Shown: piece by piece, positions 1-5,528 of the stretch
How positions within the stretch are numbered: position 1 is the first letter of the stretch
Layout of the letters: every line of letters starts with the position of its first letter
NCBI GenBank assembly: GCA_002327225.1
Contig: DCUN01000039.1
Span: forward strand, 1-5,528
Source: Desulfobulbaceae bacterium UBA2213
GTDB lineage: Bacteria > Desulfobacterota > Desulfobulbia > Desulfobulbales > Desulfocapsaceae
DNA length: 5,528 bases
Direction of reading: 5' to 3'
Program-made: the position numbers and the translations under genes
The notes under the pieces: generated by a model
Told to the model about the DNA's origin: nothing
Database searches by the model: none
Seen by the model: the letters and a program-made list of their open reading frames with translations, nothing else

Positions 1-1
1 A

Positions 2-1147
2 TCCGGGCAATATGAGCGTGACCGCTTCCTGACGACCCAGTTGCGCTATGAGGACAGCTTCGCTGGCGATACCCTGAACCTGTCAGCCCGGGTGTTCATG
101 GGACGGGCACGCTACACCGGGCTGTTCAGTTATGGCACCCCCTATTTGGCTACCGGATCCAGCGACTGGCAGGGCGTTGACCTGAGTCTGCTCTCCACTT
201 CCTGGTCCAGCCACAAGCTGATGGTGGGAATGGAGCTTCAGGACAACAGTCGTCGTGACCAGACGAACGAGGATCTCGTCGATTCCGCCAACGACCTCGT
301 GATCCCTGGTTCGGGCTGGCGGGCGGGCGTATATGCTCAGGACGAATGGGCCCTCAGTGAAATCGTGACCGCGACCCTGGGAGTGCGCTGCGACCGTAAT
401 GACACGAGCGACACCAACTTGAGCCCACGCGCCGCGCTGATCTGGCAGGCGGCTCCCGACACCACTCTGAAGACAATGTACGGCCGCGCCCATCGTGAGC
501 CCAATGCTTTCGAGCGCGACTATGAAGATGTGGGGACATCCGACACCCAGATCGCCAACCCCGCCCTCGATGGCGAAGCCATCGACACCATGGAGGTGGT
601 GATGGATCACCGCCTGCGACAGAATCTGAACCTGCGCGCTTCAGTCTATCAGTGGTCCATGCAGGGGCTGGTGACCTTGGGGACGGATACGTTCAGCGGT
701 CTTTCGCAATATCAGTCGGGCGAAGACGTGAAGGCCAAGGGTGTAGAGCTTTCTGCCGACAAGATGTGGGACTGGACTGGCCGCCTGCGGGGCAGCGTGT
801 CCTACCAGGATGTGTCATATGAAAGCGGCGCCGGCCTCGACAATTCCCCCCAGCTGCTGGGCAAGCTCAATTTCTCAGGCCCGCTGCCCGTGACCGGCCT
901 CTCCTTTGGCTCCGAGCTACACTATTCCAGCAAGCGCCAGGCCATCGACGGCACCGACCTGGACGGCTACTGGTTGTCAAATCTGAATCTGGTGGCTGAC
1001 AAGTGGGCAAAAGGAGTGGAGGTGTCCCTGGGTCTCTACAACCTGTTTGATGTGCGTTACGATCACCCTGGATCCGACATCAACTGGCAGAACGCCCTGG
1101 AGCAGGATGGCAGGAGCCTGCGTCTGAAAGTAGTCTATCGCTTCTGA
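2..1147 (+). CDS. TonB-dependent outer-membrane receptor, C-terminal beta-barrel part (5' partial)
   Basis: The reading frame is open to the left edge, so the true start and the N-terminal plug domain lie outside the window. About 381 residues remain, roughly half of a usual TBDR of 650-750 residues. What is visible is barrel-type sequence: alternating polar and hydrophobic strands, aromatic residues at strand ends, the segment YNLFDVRYDHPGSD near the end (the NLFD-x-RY signature of the last barrel strands), and a terminal strand LRLKVVYRF ending in Phe, the usual BAM-recognition residue. TBDRs import siderophores, cobalamin, sugars or other ligands using TonB energy; the substrate cannot be read from this part. 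It lies 129 bases upstream of the yfiR-like gene on the same strand. Its G+C content is visibly higher than that of the downstream genes. A TTG at 41 is in frame, but it sits inside the open frame and is not a credible start. Confidence 0.9.
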   Translation, partial: SGQYERDRFLTTQLRYEDSFAGDTLNLSARVFMGRARYTGLFSYGTPYLATGSSDWQGVDLSLLSTSWSSHKLMVGMELQDNSRRDQTNEDLVDSANDLVIPGSGWRAGVYAQDEWALSEIVTATLGVRCDRNDTSDTNLSPRAALIWQAAPDTTLKTMYGRAHREPNAFERDYEDVGTSDTQIANPALDGEAIDTMEVVMDHRLRQNLNLRASVYQWSMQGLVTLGTDTFSGLSQYQSGEDVKAKGVELSADKMWDWTGRLRGSVSYQDVSYESGAGLDNSPQLLGKLNFSGPLPVTGLSFGSELHYSSKRQAIDGTDLDGYWLSNLNLVADKWAKGVEVSLGLYNLFDVRYDHPGSDINWQNALEQDGRSLRLKVVYRF

Positions 1148-1276
1148 ACGTTCATTCCAGCCATAATGAAAAGATTTGATCTTCGGAAGAGTAACTCTCT
1201 GCTGTTATCCTGAGGGATTTCTCTCCGATCCGTCAAGGGGGCTCAACCCTTCATCGTTGCTTATCTGTCCGAATTT
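1148..1276 (+). other. Intergenic region between receptor and yfiR-like gene
   Basis: This 129-base stretch has no ORF of note. It holds three small inverted repeats: AGAG-TAA-CTCT around 1188-1198, GAGGG-ATTT-CTCTC at 1212-1225 (one G-T pair), and AAGGG/CCCTT at 1235-1251 with a 7-base loop. None is followed by a T-run, so no intrinsic terminator can be called for the receptor gene. TTGATC at 1176-1181 resembles a -35 box, but no -10 box lies at the right spacing. Whether the receptor and the signalling genes share a transcript cannot be decided from this sequence. Confidence 0.5.
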
Positions 1277-1849
1277 ATGCTCAAGCAAACCATAAAGAAC
1301 AGCAGTTTTTTGGTAATTTTTATCTGCCTCTGGCTCGTGGGGACAAATCTGTTGTGGCCCGATACGATATATGCCAGAGAGGAAGAGGAGTATGTTGTGA
1401 AGGCTGCGTTTATCCTCAATTTTGCTAAGCTCACCAAATGGCCGGAGGCAGCCTTTGAGGACTCTCCAGGAACCATTGATACCTGTCTTGTCGGTGAGGA
1501 TGCAGTGCTTGCCATGGCTTTTAGCTCCATTGACGGCAAGCAGGTGGGTGACAGAACCGTGCGAGTTCGTTTTGTACCCACGGCAGGCGACTGCCTGGGG
1601 TGTGAAATTCTCTTTGTCAGTAATGCGATTGATCGTTCCACCCTGCTCAGGTTTTTGACGGCCGTCAATGACCGACCGGTGTTGATCATCGGTGAAACAC
1701 CAGACTTTGTCAGAATCGGAGGGATCATTAATTTTATCACTCACCATGGCAAGCTGCATTTTGAGATCAATCCCCAGGAGGTAGAGCGGCATGGGCTGAA
1801 AATAAGCTCCAGTCTCATGTCTCTGGCAACCATCGTGGAGAATGACTGA
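1277..1849 (+). CDS. YfiR family (DUF4154) periplasmic protein
   Basis: A 190-residue exported protein of the YfiR/DUF4154 family. Residues 1-33 look like a Sec signal peptide: Lys at 3 and 7, a hydrophobic stretch at about 11-27, and a likely cut after IYA at 33. Family hallmarks follow in order: VKAAFILNFAKLTKWP (41-56), CLVGED (70-75), CEILFVS (109-115), a GG-x-INF motif (148-153), FEIN (162-165) and GLKISSSLMSLA (173-184). In Pseudomonas aeruginosa, YfiR sits in the periplasm and represses the diguanylate cyclase YfiN. Here the partner is probably the CHASE8-bearing kinase encoded next, whose start lies at this gene's stop codon. Cys70 and Cys109 are placed like the first YfiR disulfide pair; Cys106 is an extra cysteine; a second pair like that of P. 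aeruginosa YfiR is absent. The ATG at 1277 is the only good start after the in-frame stop at 1211, although no clear ribosome binding site precedes it. Confidence 0.92.
   Translation: MLKQTIKNSSFLVIFICLWLVGTNLLWPDTIYAREEEEYVVKAAFILNFAKLTKWPEAAFEDSPGTIDTCLVGEDAVLAMAFSSIDGKQVGDRTVRVRFVPTAGDCLGCEILFVSNAIDRSTLLRFLTAVNDRPVLIIGETPDFVRIGGIINFITHHGKLHFEINPQEVERHGLKISSSLMSLATIVEND
1836..1843 (+). promoter_or_regulatory. Ribosome binding site deciding the kinase start
   Basis: TGGAGAAT (GGAG at 1837-1840) lies inside the end of the yfiR-like gene. It is 10 bases from the ATG at 1851 but only 1 base from the ATG at 1842, so it favours 1851 as the kinase start. The same 8-mer with the same 7-base spacer precedes the next gene's ATG at 4711. 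Confidence 0.6.
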
Positions 1850-1850
1850 A

Positions 1851-4718
1851 ATGGGCAGATTTTTACAAGGTCATGAGTTCTCCATCAGAACCAAACTTCT
1901 TCTGATGATGAGTCTGACTACCGTTCTGGCGCTGGTCCTTGTCGCCACGGCTCTTGTTTTTAATGAGAAAAAAAATGCCCGTAAATATATTGCCGAAGAG
2001 CTGTTTTCTATGGCGGAAGTGATTGCCTCAAACAGCGGTGCCGCCCTGGCCTTTCATGATCAGGAGGCTGCCCGGGAAATGCTGCGCAGCCTTCAGGTAA
2101 AGCCTGAAATCATCTATGCCGATTTGCATGATGCGCAACAGGCCATATTTGCAGAATATGCCCGTGACGACCGGAATGGTGCGAAGATCAGTGATGAGGG
2201 GCACCAGCATCTTGACGGCAAAAGAATGCTGGATACTGACAAATTTCAGGCGAGTACCAAAAGTTTTATGGCAGACGGCCATCTGCATGTCACCCAGGAT
2301 GTCAAATTTTCCGGGAGCACGGTGGGTACTGTTCATCTGGTCAATGATATGAGCCAGCTTCACGCTCGGCTCTATTCTTTCTATATCGTCATCTCCATTA
2401 TCGTTGCCGTTACTCTGCTTGTCGTTTTCATTGTTGCCGCCAGGATGCAGAAAGTCTTTACCGGCCCACTTTTAGCTTTGATGCAGTCGATGGGGGAAGT
2501 GACACGGGGAAAAGATTATTCAGTCAGGGTGAAAAAAAAGAGTAATGATGAATTCGGTATCCTGATTGATCGTTTTAATGACATGGTCGCCGAGATTCAG
2601 TCCAGAGACAATGAGCTGTTGAACTACAGCACTGGCCTGGAGGAGATGGTTGCTTCTCGAACAAGTGAGCTTTCGCTTGCCAAGGGAGAATTGGAAGAAA
2701 CGGTGCGGGATCTGGAGACAGCCCTTGTCGCTGCCGAGGCCGCCAGTAAGGCGAAAAGTGAATTTCTATCCACTATGAGCCATGAAATACGTACACCGAT
2801 GAACGGGATCCTGGGGATGACTGAGCTGCTACTGAATACGGGCCTCAAAGAGAGGCAGCGTCATTTTGCCGACACAATCCTGCGTTCTGCTGATTCCCTT
2901 CTCTCTATTATTAACGATATCCTTGATTTTTCTAAAATAGAGGCAGGGAAGCTCGAACTGGAAGAGCATATTTTTGATCTGCGCGAACTGATTGAAGATG
3001 CCTCCGAGATGATGGCAGAGCGGGCCCAGGCGAAGGGCCTGGAGTTAATCCCTGTTTTCGTAGGTCCTCTGCCCATTGCCGTCAAGGGAGATTCAACCCG
3101 CTTGCGTCAGGTGCTGGTGAATCTGGTCGCTAATGCCATTAAATTTACCAATTCGGGTGAAGTGGTGGTGCGCGTTGAGGAGATGGCGGCAGCTGGAGAA
3201 AAGAGAACGTTTCGCTTTGCTGTCGAAGACACGGGCATAGGTGTTAGCCCAGACCAGAAAGAGCATATTTTTGATCTGTTTTCCCAGGCGGACAACTCAA
3301 CTACCCGAAAATATGGCGGTACCGGTCTTGGACTCTCCATCTCTCGTCAACTCGTTGAGCTCATGGGGGGTGAAATAGGTGTTGACAGTGAGCCGGGCCG
3401 AGGTTCCGTCTTCTGGTTCACCTTGACATTTACCTGTCGGCCCGATTCCGGGGAGAGGTATATTGATACAAAGAGGGACAATCTTCTCGGTATGCGGCTT
3501 CTCATTGTTGATGATAATGCCACCAATCGTGATATCCTGACAAGCCAGGTGCGATCCTGGGGGGTCACCAGTGTTGCGGTGGAAAGCGGGGCCCAGGCCC
3601 TGGATTTGCTGAGAAAGTCCGCAGCTGAGGGTGTACCCTATGATGTCGTCCTTCTCGATTGGCACATGCCGGAAATGGATGGCATTGAGTTGGCGCGGCA
3701 GATACGGACCGATCCATCCATCTGTGATATCGGTCTTGTCATGTTAAGCTCTGCCTCTTTTGATGACCAGTCATCTCTGGCAGCCCGGGCTGGTGTCGAG
3801 TTGTATCTTTCCAAACCGGTTCGCCAGAACCTGCTCTTTGATACTCTTCTCTCCCGGATGGGAAAAAAAGAAGATGAAGGAGTGGCGCCCCCGGAGGACT
3901 CACTTTCATCTCTTGTTGTTTTTGATGCCCATATCCTTCTGGTTGAAGATAACCTGATCAATCAGGATGTCTGCCACTATATGCTCCGCATAATGCAGTG
4001 CCGGATTGATATGGCGGAAAACGGCAGAGAGGCGGTGGCTGCAGCCTCCGGTACGAAATACGATCTCATCCTGATGGATTGCCATATGCCGGAAATGGAT
4101 GGCTTTACCGCCACAAAGGAAATACGGAGAAACGAGGCTGAGTGTGGAAAAGAGCGGGTGCCCATTATTGCCCTGACCGGAGACGTGCAGATGGGCATCA
4201 AGGAGCAATGCCAGGCTGCCGGTATGGATGACTATTTAAGTAAGCCTTTTTATATGGAGGCATTGCAGAAGGCTATGGGGAAGTTCTTGAAATCAAGAAC
4301 CATAGCGCGCCAGAAGATCGAAGGGGCTCTTGAGCCGGAAGGTCGGTCTCAGGGGAAATCACTGCTCGACCAGGCAAGACTGGATATGATTCGTTCCCTG
4401 CAGCGTCCGGACAGACCCAATGTCTTGAAAAAAATTATAGAGCTGTATCAGCAGAACTCCCCGGCCCTCCTGCGATCCATTCGTGATGCTGTCAGCAGTG
4501 GAGATAATGTTCTCCTGCAGCAATCGGCCCACAGCCTGAAGTCGGCAAGTGCTAATCTCGGGGCTGTTAAACTTGCTGCACTCTGCAAAGAGCTGGAAGA
4601 TTTTGGGTATCGTCAAAAATCCGAGGCGGCAAAGGACCTGCTAGCGGGCCTGGAGGAGTCGTTCCAAGAGGTTCTTGATGCCTTTCTGGTAGAACTGGAG
4701 AATATACCTGATGCATAA
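1851..4718 (+). CDS. Hybrid sensor histidine kinase: CHASE8-like, HAMP, HisKA, HATPase, two REC, Hpt
   Basis: An inner-membrane multistep phosphorelay kinase, 955 residues counted from the ATG at 1851. TM1 is about 14-37. The periplasmic part (38-173) carries a CHASE8-like pattern, including IASNSGAALAFHD and a following AAREMLRSL, as in YfiN. TM2 is about 174-197, HAMP 198-250, and a coiled coil runs to about 303. HisKA has SHEIRTPMNG with phospho-acceptor His311. The ATPase domain shows the N box with Asn428, DTGIG at 460-464 and GGTGLGL at 489-495. REC1 has acidic Asp554/Asp555, acceptor Asp603 and Lys655. REC2 has Glu699/Asp700, acceptor Asp743, Thr776 and Lys798. Hpt has HSLKSASANLGA with His894. 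All key catalytic residues are present, so it should be active. The order resembles BarA with an extra REC. Its neighbour suggests YfiR-like control of the periplasmic domain. An alternative start at ATG 1842 adds three residues and overlaps yfiR by 8 bases; the ribosome binding site favours 1851. Confidence 0.95.
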   Translation: MGRFLQGHEFSIRTKLLLMMSLTTVLALVLVATALVFNEKKNARKYIAEELFSMAEVIASNSGAALAFHDQEAAREMLRSLQVKPEIIYADLHDAQQAIFAEYARDDRNGAKISDEGHQHLDGKRMLDTDKFQASTKSFMADGHLHVTQDVKFSGSTVGTVHLVNDMSQLHARLYSFYIVISIIVAVTLLVVFIVAARMQKVFTGPLLALMQSMGEVTRGKDYSVRVKKKSNDEFGILIDRFNDMVAEIQSRDNELLNYSTGLEEMVASRTSELSLAKGELEETVRDLETALVAAEAASKAKSEFLSTMSHEIRTPMNGILGMTELLLNTGLKERQRHFADTILRSADSLLSIINDILDFSKIEAGKLELEEHIFDLRELIEDASEMMAERAQAKGLELIPVFVGPLPIAVKGDSTRLRQVLVNLVANAIKFTNSGEVVVRVEEMAAAGEKRTFRFAVEDTGIGVSPDQKEHIFDLFSQADNSTTRKYGGTGLGLSISRQLVELMGGEIGVDSEPGRGSVFWFTLTFTCRPDSGERYIDTKRDNLLGMRLLIVDDNATNRDILTSQVRSWGVTSVAVESGAQALDLLRKSAAEGVPYDVVLLDWHMPEMDGIELARQIRTDPSICDIGLVMLSSASFDDQSSLAARAGVELYLSKPVRQNLLFDTLLSRMGKKEDEGVAPPEDSLSSLVVFDAHILLVEDNLINQDVCHYMLRIMQCRIDMAENGREAVAAASGTKYDLILMDCHMPEMDGFTATKEIRRNEAECGKERVPIIALTGDVQMGIKEQCQAAGMDDYLSKPFYMEALQKAMGKFLKSRTIARQKIEGALEPEGRSQGKSLLDQARLDMIRSLQRPDRPNVLKKIIELYQQNSPALLRSIRDAVSSGDNVLLQQSAHSLKSASANLGAVKLAALCKELEDFGYRQKSEAAKDLLAGLEESFQEVLDAFLVELENIPDA
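4696..4703 (+). promoter_or_regulatory. Ribosome binding site of the response regulator gene
   Basis: TGGAGAAT (GGAG at 4697-4700) lies inside the last codons of the kinase gene, 7 bases before the ATG at 4711. It repeats the element and spacing found before the kinase ATG at 1851, and it supports 4711 as the start of the third operon gene. Confidence 0.6.
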
Positions 4719-5528
4719 TAACAGCAAAGGTGTCAGCCGGCAGCCGGTTGTGCTCGTCGTCGACGATGACATGGCCTTACGGCTGCTTATTGTCGAGACC
4801 CTTCTTGAGGATAATCTGGCAGTGGAAGAGGCGGCGGACGGTGTCGAGGCATTGGAGCTTTTTCAGCGCATTTCCCCCGATCTCGTTCTCATGGACGTCA
4901 AGATGCCGCGCATGGATGGCTTTACTGCCTGCGCCGAGATGAGAAAACTGCCCAATGGTATTGACACGGCCATTGTTCTGGTGACCGGTCTGGAGGATAT
5001 TAGCTCGATCCTGCTGGCCTTTGACGCTGGCGCCACCGATTTTATAACCAAACCGGTTAACTGGCCGCTCTTGAGCCATCGGGTGCGTTATCTGCTGCGT
5101 GCCGGAGAGGCCTTTCGCAACCTGCGCCAGAGCGAACAACGGTTGTCTATTGCCCAGAAGATAGCCAAGCTTGGTAACTGGGACTGGGCTTTTGACAAAG
5201 ATACAGTCTATTGTTCAGATCAGATGTCTACCCTGTGCGGGCATGATCCTGGCGAAGGCCGTTTGAGTCATGCAATGTTTCTGCAACGTGTGCATCCAGA
5301 CGAAAAAGAAGTGGTCCTGGCTACCGTCAAAAATGCCCTGGAGGAGAAAAAACCATACCGTCTGGAATATAGAATAAAAATGGCGGATGGATCGATCCGC
5401 ATTATTCTCGAGCAGGCTGATGTGGAATATGATGGCAACGGGATGGCCATCAGTATGCACGGTACAGTACAGGATATCAGTGCGCGAAAGCAGTCGGAAG
5501 AAAAGATCCGTTTTCTGGCCTATTATGA
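4711..5528 (+). CDS. Response regulator with REC and PAS domains, probable GGDEF protein (3' partial)
   Basis: The frame opens at ATG 4711, overlapping the kinase stop by 8 bases, and runs off the right edge after 272 codons. Residues 13-129 form a complete receiver: Asp18-Asp20 acidic cluster, acceptor Asp62 in LMDVKMPRMDGF, Thr92 and Lys114 followed by Pro. A helical linker (about 130-145) leads to a PAS_3-type domain (about 145-260) with LGNWDW, VHPDE (194-198) and the closing GTVQDISARKQSEE. The last visible residues, KIRFLAYY and then a GA- codon, match the stretch that usually leads into a GGDEF domain (RFLAYYD-x-LTGLPNR), so the missing part is probably a diguanylate cyclase with or without EAL. 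A kinase or other output domain remains possible. It is the obvious candidate to receive phosphate from the Hpt domain encoded just upstream. The protein has no membrane segment in the visible part and should be cytoplasmic. Confidence 0.9.
   Translation, partial: MHNNSKGVSRQPVVLVVDDDMALRLLIVETLLEDNLAVEEAADGVEALELFQRISPDLVLMDVKMPRMDGFTACAEMRKLPNGIDTAIVLVTGLEDISSILLAFDAGATDFITKPVNWPLLSHRVRYLLRAGEAFRNLRQSEQRLSIAQKIAKLGNWDWAFDKDTVYCSDQMSTLCGHDPGEGRLSHAMFLQRVHPDEKEVVLATVKNALEEKKPYRLEYRIKMADGSIRIILEQADVEYDGNGMAISMHGTVQDISARKQSEEKIRFLAYY

Noticed and set aside
83..610. Open frame of 175 codons on the minus strand opposite the receptor gene
   Set aside because: The G+C-rich receptor gene produces long antisense frames by chance; the His- and Gly-rich translation resembles no protein family I know.
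1176..1211. Sigma-70 promoter with TTGATC as -35 and TATCCT as -10
   Set aside because: The spacing between the two boxes is 24 bases, too long for a normal promoter, and both matches are imperfect.
1235..1251. Hairpin AAGGG/CCCTT as a terminator of the receptor gene
   Set aside because: The stem is only 5 pairs, the loop is 7 bases, and no T-run follows.
1277..1375. The yfiR-like product as a lipoprotein through Cys17
   Set aside because: Cys17 lies in the middle of the hydrophobic core without a lipobox; the IYA site at 33 fits ordinary signal peptidase I cleavage better.
1205..1792. Open frame of 195 codons on the minus strand opposite the yfiR-like gene
   Set aside because: It is antisense to a gene with clear family motifs and a signal peptide, and its translation shows no recognisable domain.
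4730..4942. Short plus-strand open frame within the response regulator gene
   Set aside because: It is out of frame with the receiver motifs (Asp62, Thr92, Lys114) that define the real coding frame from 4711.

Overview
The window reads as chromosomal DNA from a Gram-negative bacterium. It encodes the end of an outer-membrane TonB-dependent receptor (TBDR), an exported periplasmic YfiR-family protein, and inner-membrane and cytoplasmic two-component signalling proteins. The signalling genes have roughly 50% G+C by eye, while the receptor portion is clearly richer (about 60-67% in most lines sampled). The domain style fits a proteobacterium in the broad sense, possibly Desulfobacterota (former Deltaproteobacteria). 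That placement is a guess from style and not a phylogenetic result.

Layout, all on the + strand: (1) 2-1147, the C-terminal barrel half of a TBDR, cut by the left edge. (2) 1148-1276, a 129-base gap with small weak hairpins and no convincing promoter or terminator. (3) 1277-1849, a complete YfiR/DUF4154 protein with a signal peptide. (4) 1851-4718 (or from 1842), a large hybrid histidine kinase with the order TM, CHASE8-like periplasmic domain, TM, HAMP, coiled coil, HisKA, HATPase, REC, REC, Hpt. (5) 4711-5528, a response regulator with REC and PAS domains, cut by the right edge just where a GGDEF domain would be expected to begin. No RNA genes, CRISPR arrays or mobile elements were seen.

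The last three genes are packed as one operon. Both internal junctions carry the same 8-base element TGGAGAAT, followed by 7 bases and an ATG, which suggests coupled translation. Functional inference: in the known YfiBNR system, periplasmic YfiR represses YfiN, a CHASE8-HAMP-GGDEF diguanylate cyclase. Here the protein beside YfiR keeps the CHASE8-HAMP input but has a multistep phosphorelay kinase as output. The next gene supplies a separate receiver protein whose missing C-terminus may be a cyclic-di-GMP enzyme. The window may therefore hold a YfiR-gated phosphorelay, possibly tied to the receptor upstream. Domain identities are well supported by sequence motifs; the wiring between the proteins is inference.
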